The position numbers and the translations under genes were made by a program. 64,000 bases of DNA from Rhizobium sp. CIAT894 (lineage in GTDB: Bacteria; Pseudomonadota; Alphaproteobacteria; Rhizobiales; Rhizobiaceae): the NCBI RefSeq assembly GCF_000172795.2, contig NZ_CP020950.1, positions 372,001 to 436,000 of the forward strand. Reading direction: 5' to 3'. Below the pieces are notes generated by a model that had not been told where the DNA came from, searched no databases, and saw only the letters and a program-made list of their open reading frames with translations. Below are positions 30,790 through 40,460 of this stretch, in pieces; the first letter of the stretch is position 1, and each line of letters starts with the position of its first letter.

Positions 30790-30821
30790 TAGCGCGTCCA
30801 AAGGCTTGCTGGATCATTGTT

Positions 30822-31139
30822 GTGAAGGGTAGCTATTGGGCGCCTTCGGTGAGTGGAAACGGCACCGCGCGCTCGACCCGCATCATTGGCATAGCAAGCT
30901 CGCACGTCGGCGATTCCGATGGGACGAGGACGTTCGCGCGCCACAGCCTCGTCGGCGCCTTAGCCGACGCCCTGCCTGATGCGAGGGCGTTCGTCGGGCT
31001 TGGTCGACAGATTGCCATCAAGCTGATGTTCGTGCTCTATGCGGTCGTGGGCGTGGCCGGAGCCGTTCTTTATTCCCGCATCCCGACACGTCTGGCAAAC
31101 CGCTCGACCACAGAAGCCGCCGCCGCGCTAGGTCCTTAG
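30822..31139 (+). pseudogene. MFS transporter C-terminal remnant
   Basis: The stretch HSLVGALADALPDARAFVGL then IAIKLMFVLYAVVGVAGAVL and YSRIP resembles two helices of a major-facilitator permease. There is no start or N-terminal half; the fragment lies next to the IS630 element. Identity is tentative. Confidence 0.4.
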
Positions 31140-31353
31140 CGCGCATCGTCCTTGCAACTCGCAACTCACTCAGCCTCGACGCATTCGCAGGCGTGATAAC
31201 GCCGGCTGCGAAAGACAGAAGATGCACTGTTGTAGTCTCCGGCTCCCGCCGCTGCTTGGATGACGGCTTGCGCCAGTCGATGACAAAACTCAATTGGCCA
31301 GCCATCATTCCCGTTGCCCGGCCATTTGTAATGATTAAGTCTGAGGTGGTGCC

Positions 31354-31557
31354 ATGCCTCGCATGATCAGGTTCATGCTCACGCGTTTGGCGACGGGGTT
31401 CGCAATTGGATCCGCCGTGGGCTTCTTCGTTTGGCAAAATGGATTTGCCGCGGCAGGCACGGTTGAGAGTTATCTCGCGCAGGGCCTGTTCATCTACCTC
31501 TTCGCAAGCACCATCAGCATGGGTTATCTCGCGACGGCCCTGCTCCTCGAAGAATAG
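31354..31557 (+). CDS. Small two-helix membrane protein
   Basis: The 67-residue product, MPRMIRFMLTRLATGFAIGS onward, has two hydrophobic segments (ATGFAIGSAVGFFVW and GLFIYLFASTISMGYLATAL). No known domain is recognised. It lies between the MFS remnant and the Crp/Fnr regulator, convergent with the fix genes. The start has only a weak ribosome site. Confidence 0.5.
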   Translation: MPRMIRFMLTRLATGFAIGSAVGFFVWQNGFAAAGTVESYLAQGLFIYLFASTISMGYLATALLLEE

Positions 31558-31817
31558 CGCCAGACGCTCTCCGTCGCATGTTGGTGCTCGTTGCGCCCGT
31601 TCGTCTGCACTTCCCTATAAGCCCGCCAGTCCGACGGTATCCGCATGTGTCGTCAGCGCCACCGTTGATGCGGACAAGGCCTGAAGCAAGCGATGAAGAC
31701 AGTCGAGATGACAAAACAATCCGTCCTGGTGCATTTTTGCGCCTGGCCATAACGGAGCAAGCGATCGCCATATTGACGGTTGTCGAATTCCGGCGCGGTT
31801 TTCGCCCTGCCCCGAGG

Positions 31818-32483
31818 TCAGCACGCCTTCCGCAGCAGATCGACGCTGTCGACCACGACGACCCTGCCTCTGACTTCGACCCCTGCAGGACCGAGGGCAG
31901 CGAAAGCCCGCGAAAGGGCTTCGGGCGCAACCCCGAGTTTGCCGGCCAGAATTCTCTTCCGGTAAGGCAGGCGCAAGGTGGCCTGCGATGCTGAGGCCGG
32001 GCAGCGGCTGACGAGGTAATTCGCAACACGCTGTGCAGCCGTGTGCAGCCGGTCTCCCGCTATGCAATCCATGGCACCGAGCAGATGCCGGGCCATGATG
32101 CGCATGACGTTGCGACGCATGACGGGGTCCCGGTCGGCAAGCGCCCGCAACTCCACAAGGTCGAACAACGCGACCTCTGCGCCGTCGGCGGACCATGCGC
32201 TGTAGGTGTAGGAGCCGCCTCCCGACAGGAGATATTCACCGAACGTCTCGCCCGGTTCGCAGATGCAGATATCTGCCTGGCGCCCCGCGGATTCCGACTT
32301 CGAAAGTCGCACGAAGCCGCGCATCACGCAATAGACGAACGACGCCTGCTGGCCCTCGGCGATAATCCGCTCGTCCGGTGCGAAGATCTGGAACTGAGCC
32401 GTGTCGGCCAGTTCTTCTATCCTTGCTTTGTCCAGGCCGTGAAACAGGTCAGATCGCAAAAGTATGGGATGTCTCGATAGCAT
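31818..32483 (-). CDS. Crp/Fnr-family regulator (FixK/FnrN-like)
   Basis: A 221-residue protein from the ATG at 32483 with AAAGGAAG upstream. The N-terminal cyclic-nucleotide-like barrel (VYCVMRGFVRLSK, ICEPGETFGEYLLSGG) is followed by the helix-turn-helix RILAGKLGVAPEALSRAF, which keeps the E-x-x-S-R residues that read TTGAT half sites. The N-terminal cysteines of oxygen-sensing Fnr are absent, so it is more like FixK than FnrN. It follows fixS on the same strand with 31 bases between, and it may control the anaeroboxes in this block. Confidence 0.78.
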   Translation of the reverse strand: MLSRHPILLRSDLFHGLDKARIEELADTAQFQIFAPDERIIAEGQQASFVYCVMRGFVRLSKSESAGRQADICICEPGETFGEYLLSGGGSYTYSAWSADGAEVALFDLVELRALADRDPVMRRNVMRIMARHLLGAMDCIAGDRLHTAAQRVANYLVSRCPASASQATLRLPYRKRILAGKLGVAPEALSRAFAALGPAGVEVRGRVVVVDSVDLLRKAC

Positions 32484-32514
32484 CGATCTTCCTTTCGTTT
32501 CGGCCGTGAGCGGT

Positions 32515-32673
32515 TCAAGGTCTTTTGCAATCGGTTTCGTCCTCGACGAGGATTCGCCAAGCTGCTCCTTCAAGGTCGTCGTACTGGCGGCTCGTCAGCG
32601 ACCAGAGGAACGCCAGGAGACCCATTCCCCCCATCAGCAGTGCGATCGGCATCAGATAGATCAGCATGTTCAT
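32515..32673 (-). CDS. fixS: FixS, cbb3 oxidase assembly protein
   Basis: A 52-residue protein: MNMLIYLMPIALLMGGMGLL then AFLWSLTSRQYDDLEGAAWR and a short acidic tail. The single membrane helix followed by QYDDLEGAAWRIL is the FixS/CcoS signature. Its ATG overlaps the fixI stop (ATGA). FixS is needed to insert copper and haem into cbb3 oxidase. Confidence 0.9.
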   Translation of the reverse strand: MNMLIYLMPIALLMGGMGLLAFLWSLTSRQYDDLEGAAWRILVEDETDCKRP

Positions 32674-34952
32674 GTGGTTTCAACTTCCGCACGTCCGCCG
32701 GCAAGCGGCTCGCTCCGTAGGCCGGGGCGCCTGCCGAAGGCATTTAATCGCAGCGCATTCGTCACGACGATGATCGACGAGGTCGACATGGCCACCGCCG
32801 CTATCAGCGGCGTTGCCACGCCGGCGATTGCGATCGGTACCGCAAGCACGTTGTAACCGATGGCGAGAGCAAAGTTCTGGCGAATGAGGCTGGCGGATCT
32901 TCGTGCAACGGCGATTGCCTCAGGAACGGCCTCGAGACGATCGTTGAAGAAGATAAGGTCGGCGGCTTGCCTGCCGACGTCGGATGCGGTTGCGGGCGCC
33001 ATCGAGACCTGCGCGGCGGCCAGCGCCGGTGCGTCGTTGATCCCGTCGCCGACCATGAGCACGCGATAGCCCTCGGCGCCCAGCCTCTGGAGTTCCTCGA
33101 CCTTCTGTTTCGGCCCCAGGTCGCCCAGAGCTTTGCCGATACCGAGAGCCCGCGCTGTGTTGTCGACGACGGCCTGCCTGTCGCCGGATACTATCAGCGT
33201 TTCGATACCGGCTGCAGCGAGCTGGCGGAAAGCCTCCGCGGCGCCCGGACGAAGCGTGTCGTCAAACAGGAAACGGGCGAGATCGACGCCGTTTTTCGAC
33301 AGGACCACCTCCGAAAACGGAGTATCGCCCGCGGGCGTGAGCCCGGTTCCGCAGGCAAAGGCCCGGTTGCCGAGCCGATAGAAGTCCGCTCCTTTCCAGG
33401 CTTCCAGCCCCCCGCCGGCGATTTCCGTGACCCTGTCGAAGGCGAAGGGGTAAGAGATGTCTATGTCCCGCACCAGACCCTGGGAAAGCGGATGCCGTGA
33501 ATGCGCCGCCATTGCGCAAACGATGGCGCTATTGCCCGCGATCGCGTCGATTCGGACGAGGCGGGGCCGGCCCATCGTCAGGGTGCCGGTCTTGTCGAAG
33601 GCCACGATGTCCGCGTCGGCCAGTCTTTCGAGCGCCGAACCGTCCTTCACCACGATGCCCCTGCGGAAAAGTTCGCCGGCGGCGACCACCTGGACCACCG
33701 GTACAGCAAGGCCCAATGCGCAGGGGCATGTGATGATCAGCACCGCGACCGCGACCAGCATGGCCTGTTTCCAATCGCCCCCAAGCAAGCCCCAGGCGAG
33801 AAAGGAGGCCAGCGCCAACAGGTGCACGGCGGGAGAATAAAGTGCTGCGGCGCGATCGGCGACCCGGCGATAACGAGCCCTGCCGCCCTCGGCCGCTTCC
33901 ATCAGGCCGATGATCTCGGAAAGAAGCGAATCCCTTGCCACTTTGGTCGCCCGCAGGACGAGCGAACCGGTCAGGTTCATCGCACCCGAATTCAGCGCGC
34001 TGCCTGCGGCGACGGCGACCGTGCTGCTTTCACCGGTGACGATGGAGAGGTCAACATCGCTCTCGCCGCTGACGATCATGCCATCGACGGGAATGCGTTG
34101 GCCGGCGGCAATCGCGATGTTATCCCCGACGGCGATCTCTTCGACCGGGATGTACTGCCGCGACCCGTCCGGCATCATCAGCTGCGTCCCGCGCGGCGCC
34201 AGTCTGGCAAGCCCGTTGATCGCGGCGCGGGCTTTTTCCCGCATCACATGATCGAGGGTTCTGCCGATCAGCAGGAAGAACAGCAGAGACACCGACGCGT
34301 CGAACCAGGCATGTTCGCCATGGTGCATGGTTTCCCATAGGGAGACCGCATAGGACAGCGTCACTGCAAGCGAGATCGGAACATCCATGTTGGTGCGCCT
34401 ACGCTTGAGCCGGCTCCAGGCCGATTTGAAGAAGAAGCGTCCACCATAAACCAGCGCCGGCGCCGCGATCATCGCCGAGATCCAGTGAAACATGTCGCGC
34501 GTGGCCGCATCGGCGCCCGACCATACCGACACCGAGAGCATCATAATGTTGGCGGTCGCAAAGCCGGAAACTCCAATCGCCAGCAGTAGCTGGTTCCGGA
34601 TCCTGTCGGTTTCGGGTGCTGTCGACGTGATGAGATGAGCGCGGTATCCGGCCAAGGTGATCGCGGCGAGGATTTCGGAGGGATCGGTCGCCTTCGCCTC
34701 GATCTCTTCCTGATAGACGCAGGTGACACGCCTGGCGGTGAGATTGACCCGGGCTTTCCTGACGAATGCAAGCGCCGACAGCGCTTTTTCGAGGGTCAAT
34801 ATGCAGCCGCCACAGTGGACGTCGGGCACGCTGAGGTCGACCTGGCGTAACCCAGCCCCGAGCGGGTGGCTTGCAAGGCATACCTCCTCGGCGCTGGCGG
34901 ATGTCGCGCTGAGGCCGAGAACGCTTTCCGCATCCACCGAGCAGCAGGTCAT
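32670..34952 (-). CDS. fixI: FixI, copper-transporting P1B-type ATPase
   Basis: A 760-residue membrane pump. The metal-binding domain has DVHCGGCILTLEKAL. Others are TGES (phosphatase loop), the CPCALGLAVPV ion channel motif, DKTGTLT (phosphorylation Asp) and GDGINDAPAL. FixI supplies copper for cbb3 oxidase assembly in symbiosis. The start overlaps the fixH stop by four bases. Confidence 0.95.
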   Translation of the reverse strand: MTCCSVDAESVLGLSATSASAEEVCLASHPLGAGLRQVDLSVPDVHCGGCILTLEKALSALAFVRKARVNLTARRVTCVYQEEIEAKATDPSEILAAITLAGYRAHLITSTAPETDRIRNQLLLAIGVSGFATANIMMLSVSVWSGADAATRDMFHWISAMIAAPALVYGGRFFFKSAWSRLKRRRTNMDVPISLAVTLSYAVSLWETMHHGEHAWFDASVSLLFFLLIGRTLDHVMREKARAAINGLARLAPRGTQLMMPDGSRQYIPVEEIAVGDNIAIAAGQRIPVDGMIVSGESDVDLSIVTGESSTVAVAAGSALNSGAMNLTGSLVLRATKVARDSLLSEIIGLMEAAEGGRARYRRVADRAAALYSPAVHLLALASFLAWGLLGGDWKQAMLVAVAVLIITCPCALGLAVPVVQVVAAGELFRRGIVVKDGSALERLADADIVAFDKTGTLTMGRPRLVRIDAIAGNSAIVCAMAAHSRHPLSQGLVRDIDISYPFAFDRVTEIAGGGLEAWKGADFYRLGNRAFACGTGLTPAGDTPFSEVVLSKNGVDLARFLFDDTLRPGAAEAFRQLAAAGIETLIVSGDRQAVVDNTARALGIGKALGDLGPKQKVEELQRLGAEGYRVLMVGDGINDAPALAAAQVSMAPATASDVGRQAADLIFFNDRLEAVPEAIAVARRSASLIRQNFALAIGYNVLAVPIAIAGVATPLIAAVAMSTSSIIVVTNALRLNAFGRRPGLRSEPLAGGRAEVETT

Positions 34953-35434
34953 TGGCGGAACTCCGCGGTGTCGAAGCGTTTGGCCTCATGCATGACGACC
35001 GCCCCGTTCATTCTCGATATGGCCTCGACGATCCAGTCGCCGGCGACAACCTGGTGATCGGCTTCGAACCGCCCTTCGCCCGTCTTCCGGAGCGTCACGC
35101 GGAAATCCTCATGATCGCCGACGGGCCGTTTGAAGTTCAGCGTGACATCATCGATGATCGCAGGCGTGCCGGCCTTGTCGTGGATGTCGTAACGGATTTG
35201 GCTGCCCTTAACGACGAGCGCGCCCTCGACGCCGGAGGCGGCCATTGCCTTCATCGCTGCCGCCCTGGTGTTGAATTCCTGGCTGGCCACATAGGTGTTT
35301 TCCACGACGATGCCACTCCAGCTGGACGCAGCATAGAAGGCCATGGTGGCGTTTACGGCGATCACTACGGCGAAGAATGCCGAGGTGGCAAGCAGCACGT
35401 GCAAGCCGGTAAAGCCCTGAGTAGAAGTCTTCAT
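34949..35434 (-). CDS. fixH: FixH, cbb3 oxidase assembly protein
   Basis: The 161-residue product has an N-terminal helix (HVLLATSAFFAVVIAVNATM) and a periplasmic domain containing SSWSGIVVENTYVASQEFN, the FixH signature. The start overlaps the fixG stop. Known to be required with FixGIS for cbb3 oxidase. Confidence 0.92.
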   Translation of the reverse strand: MKTSTQGFTGLHVLLATSAFFAVVIAVNATMAFYAASSWSGIVVENTYVASQEFNTRAAAMKAMAASGVEGALVVKGSQIRYDIHDKAGTPAIIDDVTLNFKRPVGDHEDFRVTLRKTGEGRFEADHQVVAGDWIVEAISRMNGAVVMHEAKRFDTAEFRQ

Positions 35435-37005
35435 TTCACGTCTCCCGGCGCGTTGAACGCCACGCGATAGCTCGCCCGGTCGGCTTGACCTGCGTCTTGA
35501 CCTATATCTTCGATGACGAAGAGGAATCCGTTGATCTCTGCCCCGTCTGGGGCGCGCGTGACGAAGACCTTGAGCGTCGTGGCCGCGTCGGGTTCGACGT
35601 GAGCGGTGAAGCTGCGGGCATCCTGCCTGCCGAACTCGGGAATGCGCATTGTGCCCCCCTCCAGCCCGACGAGGGTGATGATCACGTCCCGCGGCTTCGG
35701 CACCATGTTGAGGACACGCAGCGTGTAGCCGTTTCGGATGGAGCCGTCGCTTTCCAGAACATATTGAGGGTTCCGGTCCTGGATAACGTTGAGCCTGAGC
35801 CGATCGCGGAAGGTGAGATGGACGACCATGGCGATGCCGATCGATGCCCAGACGACACCGTAGAAGACGATTCTTCGGCGGAAGATGATGCGCCAGTCGA
35901 AATTCCGGACAGCTGGCATGAAGCTTCCGTCGTCGTTTCGGACATTGGAGGGCTGGATGGCTGTCCGTCCTCCGTCAGTAGCAAGCGACATGTTGCTCGA
36001 ATATTCCTTGAGCGTCGCATAGGCGATCAGGCCGTGTGGCTTTCCGAGCTTGTCCATGACGCCGCCACAGGCGTCGATGCAGAGGGCGCATGTGATGCAT
36101 TCCATCTGCTGGCCGTCGCGGATGTCGATCCCCATCGGGCAGACGGCGACGCAGGCATTGCAGTCCACGCAATCGCCCACCGGCAGACCCTGAGCCTTCT
36201 TGCCATGGCGCGACCGCTGCTCGCCCCGCCAGTCGTTGTAGGTGACAACAAGCGAATTCTCATCCAGCATCGCGCCCTGAATGCGCGGCCACGGACACAT
36301 ATAGGTGCATGTCTGTTCGCGCATGAGGCCGCCAAGCACATAGGTCGTCGCGGTCAGGGTGGCGATCGTGGCATACGCAGCGGCAGGAGCGCTGCCGTCA
36401 AACAGTGAAGCCACCAGGCTCGGCGCGTCGGCAAAATAGAAGATCCATGCTCCGCCCGTGGCGACGGCGATCAGCAGCCAGATCGCGTGCTTGATCACCC
36501 GCTTCCTGAGCTTGTCGAAAGTGAAGGGGTCGGCATCGAGCTTCATCCGAGCGTTTCGGTCGCCTTCGACAGCGCGTTCGACGACGAGAAAGAGATCGAC
36601 CCAGACGGTCTGCGGACAGGCATAGCCACACCAGGCGCGGCCGACAGCGGCGGTGAGGAGAAAGAGGCCGAAGCCCGCCATGACGAGCAGGCCCGCCACA
36701 TAGTAGAATTCCTGCGGCCATATCTCGATGAAGAAAAAGAAGAAGCGCCGCGAGGCAAGGTCAACGAGGATTGCCTGATTGGGCGCATAGGGACCGCGGT
36801 CCCAGCGAATCCACGGCGCGAGGTAATAGGTGCCAAGCGTGAGCAGCATCAAGACCCATTTGAACCGGCGAAAGGGCCCTTCGGCTCGTTTCGGAAAGAT
36901 CTTCTTGCGCGGCGCATAGAGAGGCTGCCGGTTGCGGCGGGCGTTGACCGGCTCGACGCGAACGTGGTCAATGTCATTTAGATTAGGGCGGGTATAGAGA
37001 TTCAT
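35431..37005 (-). CDS. fixG: FixG, membrane iron-sulfur protein for cbb3 oxidase assembly
   Basis: A 524-residue protein from the ATG at 37005 (MNLYTRPNLNDIDHVRVEPV). It has about five helices and two 4Fe-4S motifs (CVDCNACVAVCPMGIDIRDG and CITCALCIDACGGVMDKLG) after the FixG motif CGYACPQTVWVD. The frame extends 101 codons upstream, but those codons cover the anaeroboxes and do not resemble FixG. It starts the fixGHIS operon. Confidence 0.94.
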   Translation of the reverse strand: MNLYTRPNLNDIDHVRVEPVNARRNRQPLYAPRKKIFPKRAEGPFRRFKWVLMLLTLGTYYLAPWIRWDRGPYAPNQAILVDLASRRFFFFFIEIWPQEFYYVAGLLVMAGFGLFLLTAAVGRAWCGYACPQTVWVDLFLVVERAVEGDRNARMKLDADPFTFDKLRKRVIKHAIWLLIAVATGGAWIFYFADAPSLVASLFDGSAPAAAYATIATLTATTYVLGGLMREQTCTYMCPWPRIQGAMLDENSLVVTYNDWRGEQRSRHGKKAQGLPVGDCVDCNACVAVCPMGIDIRDGQQMECITCALCIDACGGVMDKLGKPHGLIAYATLKEYSSNMSLATDGGRTAIQPSNVRNDDGSFMPAVRNFDWRIIFRRRIVFYGVVWASIGIAMVVHLTFRDRLRLNVIQDRNPQYVLESDGSIRNGYTLRVLNMVPKPRDVIITLVGLEGGTMRIPEFGRQDARSFTAHVEPDAATTLKVFVTRAPDGAEINGFLFVIEDIGQDAGQADRASYRVAFNAPGDVK

Positions 37006-37057
37006 AGGACCTGTCCGATTTTCACCACTCTTTTCCCAGCCGTGGCGCATCCGTTCC

Positions 37058-37071
37058 TTGATGCAGATCAA
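37058..37071 (-). promoter_or_regulatory. Anaerobox (Fnr/FixK site) for fixG
   Basis: TTGAT-GCAG-ATCAA, a perfect palindromic Fnr/FixK consensus, 53 bases before the fixG start. It is well placed at about -40 of a promoter for fixGHIS. Confidence 0.85.
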
Positions 37072-37197
37072 GAGCGACCGTTCAGAAGCGAAAAGGCCAC
37101 GCCCCAGAGTAAGGGCGTGGCCGGAGGACAGCGGCGGAGAAACCGCTGGGACGTCCTCCACAGGAGCTGAAACTACCGGCTCGTCTGCTTGTGGTCT

Positions 37198-37211
37198 TTG
37201 AGGCAGATCAA
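37198..37211 (-). promoter_or_regulatory. Second, imperfect anaerobox upstream of fixG
   Basis: TTGAG-GCAG-ATCAA, with one mismatch to consensus, 140 bases upstream of the first. It shares the GCAG spacer, so it may be a duplicated site. Confidence 0.5.
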
Positions 37212-37368
37212 ACTCACCATCGAATTCCGATTTTTGCCGGGTCGTCCTGCTCCGAAGACGCAGGCATCTGTTGGGCGCGGGCTGAGACACGCGATCGGAT
37301 AACAGCACGCGGCGCGCCGTAGAGACGGAGGATCGGATTGCGGTCGTGGGCTGTCATGTCTTTTCTCC

Positions 37369-38004
37369 TTACGTGCCGCCGCCGAGCGCATGAACGAAAA
37401 TAGTAAGCTCGTTGACCGTTGTGTCCCCCAGGCGCGCTGCCCAGGCAGGCATTACGCCATGTTTGGGAGAGGCAACCTGACGAAGGATGGCGTCTTCACC
37501 CCGCGACTTCAGCCAGATTGCGTCGGCGAGATCCGGCGCACCCATTTCCACCTTTCCTTTGGCGTCCTCGCCGTGACATGGGGCGCAATTGTCGAAGAAA
37601 ACCTGTTTTCCCGCAGCCGCGAGAGCAGGATCGGAGGGCGTATTGGTCAGCCCCCAGACATAAGCGGCGACCTGTTTCATCTGGATAGGCTCCAGGACAT
37701 CGGTAAAGGCCGGCATCTCGGAAGCGTGAGTTTCGGCGTCCGAATCGAAGCGTATCCCGTGCGCGATCGTCGTCTGGATAGCGTCGAGATCCCCGCCCCA
37801 CAGCCAGTCGTCGTCGTTGAGGTTCGGAAATCCCGGGCCGCCGCTGGCGCCCGAGCCATGGCACTGCGCGCAGTTCACCTTGAAAGCGGATGCACCGCCG
37901 GCAATGGCGAATTCCCGAAGAACAGGATCGGTGTCGATCTCCTCAACCGTCTTGGCGGCAATCAGATCATGGAACTTCGTCTGGGATGCCTTAGCAGCTG
38001 ATGC
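37369..38004 (-). pseudogene. fixP: fixP 3' part (dihaem cytochrome c subunit), 5'-truncated
   Basis: The frame open from 38004 reads KFHDLIAAKTVEEIDTDPVL, REFAIAGGASAFKV, the first haem site CAQCHG, GIRFDSDAETHASEMPAF, and the second haem site CAPCHG, ending at 37369. This is the periplasmic dihaem part of FixP. The N-terminal membrane helix and leader (about 80 residues) are missing and an in-frame stop lies just upstream. fixN, fixO and fixQ are not in this window. A soluble fragment without anchor or export signal would not work. Confidence 0.85.
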
Positions 38005-38887
38005 TCAGTGAGCATCGAGCACAGCCAGGCGCTGTCAGGCAAGACGTCCAAGGCAGTGGTCGGACACGGTTGTCGGCAAAGCCGATGCCGAAACCTGGTG
38101 GGACCGTCGAGAAAGTGAATGTGGCCTGTGAAAAGAGCTATGATCTGCACGGCAGACCTGTGAAGGAACGCGTGGGCAAGATCACTAGCCCGGCGGCAAT
38201 CTCGCTGACGACGAATATAACGAGGTCGTTTTTTTGCGCGGCAGTCGCGAAGGAGATGCCAGCCAAAACCCGGGGTCTCGTTCTGGTTACCCAAGAATTG
38301 CACGGAAGGCGCCGTCGAACGTTTGATCGAAATCCCCGCGGCAGGCAAGTCCTACAACTACGAGACCCCTGCCTCGTCCTTCGACGTGCTCGAACAACCG
38401 CGTTCGTGAGAGGGCGAGAGCCGTCGATCATGTGGCGCTCGGTAGCTCACCTCGCGACAAGGCTCCTTCAGGCGCCTGCGCGGCCGCCATAATCGCGATG
38501 GGCACAACTCTGCGGACCGGCGCTTGCCCACGCCACCTTAAAGGTTCGACGTCAGTCGTCAACGATACCCTGGGCCGGGGCCTGCCGAGATCGAGCTGTA
38601 TTTGAATGAGCCGAAAAGCTCGACGATAACGACCTCGACGTCCAGGCGGTGATACGGGCGCCCATCTACTTGTGACAGGGCGGCCCGATGACCGTATTCG
38701 TGAGTGCGCCCGCCCTACTTCACACGAACTTGCGACGTCGATCCTCCTCGACGTGCCGTTGTCGACGGGACTCCTGGGAAGATAACTGCAGGGTCCTCGA
38801 TCGAGAAACGGGAACTCGATGTCTTCTCGCGCGGCCTTTGATGCGTGTCGTGTCGCCGGAACCGATGCACACTTCCGGCGACAAGTA
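38005..38887. other. Region without recognisable gene between fixP' and hemN
   Basis: Frames up to about 190 codons exist but none shows a domain or ribosome site. It probably holds decayed DNA at the breakpoint that removed the fixP N-terminus and fixNOQ. Confidence 0.4.
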
Positions 38888-40240
38888 CTAGGCTGCCTTG
38901 CTGTGCGTGTGCCCGTGCGAGCTAAAATAGGCGTCGAATGCCGCCGCGACTGCACGGACCATGAAGCGCGCCTCCTCGCATACGACAATCCGCTCACCGC
39001 TGATCGTCACGACGCCGTCGGCCATGAGCTCGCCGAGACGGTCGTTGCGCTCGACAAGAAAGCCGGTGTCGAAACCCGATCCGCTGCTCAACTGGCCGAG
39101 ATCGGCTTCGAAATCGCACATCAGCCTCTCGATGACCCTCGCCCGAAGCTTGTCCTCCTCGCTGAGAAGATATCCCTTGGCGGTCGGCAGCACCCCGAAG
39201 GCAATTCGCTCGGCATAGAGGCCGAGAGGCACGTGGTTCTGCATATAGCCGGCCGGCAGCCGCCCGATCGCAGATGCGCCGAGGCCGATCAGGCTATCGC
39301 AATCATCCGTGGTATAGCCCTGGAAGTTTCTCCTCAGCGCTCTGTTGCGCGCGGCGAGCGCCAACTGATCGTTCGGCAGTGCAAAATGATCGAGCCCAAT
39401 GCGCAGATATCCGGCCTTCTGGAGCTCCTCGGCGATCACTTCCGCCTGCTCGTTCCGCTGTTTTGCGTCCGGCAGCGATGCTTCGTCGATCAGGCGCTGA
39501 TGTTTCTTAAAAGCGGGTATGTGAGCGTAACCGAAAACGGCGAAACGTTCGGGACGCAGTTCTGCAGCCAGCCGGACCGTCTCGATGCAAGATTTGACAG
39601 TCTGTTTCGGAAGGCCATAAATTAGGTCGAAGTAGATGCTGCTGACGCCTGCTGAGCGCAACCCGGCGACCGCCCTTTCCGTCTGCTCAAAGGATTGCAG
39701 CCGCTTGATACCGGCCTGCACGATCGGATCGAAGCTCTGGACGCCGAGGCTTGCGCGGTCGACGCCGTTTTCGGCGAGCGCATCGATCATGGGGGAGACC
39801 AATGTGCGAGGGTCGATCTCGACTGCGACGCCGGCTTTCGCTTCAAACGTGAAGGCACTCCTGAGCTTTGCCATTAGAGCCGAAAATTCCTGCGGCTTCA
39901 TGACCGACGGCGTGCCGCCGCCGAAATGCACGTACTTGACGGGCACGTCGTTTCCGGCCGCAAAAGAGACGAGCTCGATCTCTTCCTTCATCACGTCGAG
40001 ATAGTCGGCGACCGGAGCGTCTTGCCGGGTGATGGTCGTGTGGCAGCCGCAGTACCAGCATATCGAACGGCAGAACGGGACGTGGAGATAAACCGAAACC
40101 GGGCCAGCCGCGGCGATATGGGCGAGGTTGCCGGCATATTCATTCGGCCCCACGGCTGCAGAAAAAGCCGCCGCCGTCGGGTAACTCGTATAACGCGGAA
40201 CCCGCGCATCGCCGTATTTGGCGATCAGATCATCAGACAT
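38888..40240 (-). CDS. hemN: HemN, oxygen-independent coproporphyrinogen III oxidase
   Basis: The 450-residue radical-SAM enzyme contains DARVPRYTSYPT at the N-terminus, the cluster motif HVPFCRSICWYCGCH (CxxxCxxCxC), HFGGGTPS and LIYGLPKQT. The ATG at 40240 is chosen over an upstream TTG because it fits the HemN start MSDDLIAKYGD. It makes protoporphyrinogen for haem at low oxygen. A probable Fnr/FixK site lies 57 bases upstream. Confidence 0.95.
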   Translation of the reverse strand: MSDDLIAKYGDARVPRYTSYPTAAAFSAAVGPNEYAGNLAHIAAAGPVSVYLHVPFCRSICWYCGCHTTITRQDAPVADYLDVMKEEIELVSFAAGNDVPVKYVHFGGGTPSVMKPQEFSALMAKLRSAFTFEAKAGVAVEIDPRTLVSPMIDALAENGVDRASLGVQSFDPIVQAGIKRLQSFEQTERAVAGLRSAGVSSIYFDLIYGLPKQTVKSCIETVRLAAELRPERFAVFGYAHIPAFKKHQRLIDEASLPDAKQRNEQAEVIAEELQKAGYLRIGLDHFALPNDQLALAARNRALRRNFQGYTTDDCDSLIGLGASAIGRLPAGYMQNHVPLGLYAERIAFGVLPTAKGYLLSEEDKLRARVIERLMCDFEADLGQLSSGSGFDTGFLVERNDRLGELMADGVVTISGERIVVCEEARFMVRAVAAAFDAYFSSHGHTHSKAA

Positions 40241-40296
40241 TTTCGCATCCCTTTTCAAAACAGGATGCTTTATGACCTCCGGCCGCGCCGGCTTCC

Positions 40297-40310
40297 TTGT
40301 CCCAAATCAA
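40297..40310 (-). promoter_or_regulatory. Candidate anaerobox for hemN
   Basis: On the plus strand TTGTC-CCAA-ATCAA: one perfect half and one half with two mismatches to the Fnr/FixK consensus. Its position 57 bases before hemN is right for activation. Confidence 0.55.
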
Positions 40311-40460
40311 TGATGACGTCTCAGGCCAGAATCAGCCGGATCTTTGTCCGCTGTGAAAGTCAGCACTTTCGAACCCGCCTAACATCTCGTTCTGACATGG
40401 GTCGAGCCGCGGTCCCGGCTGTTCGAAGAGACGTGCCGCAAGGAAATGAGCAAGAATGAC

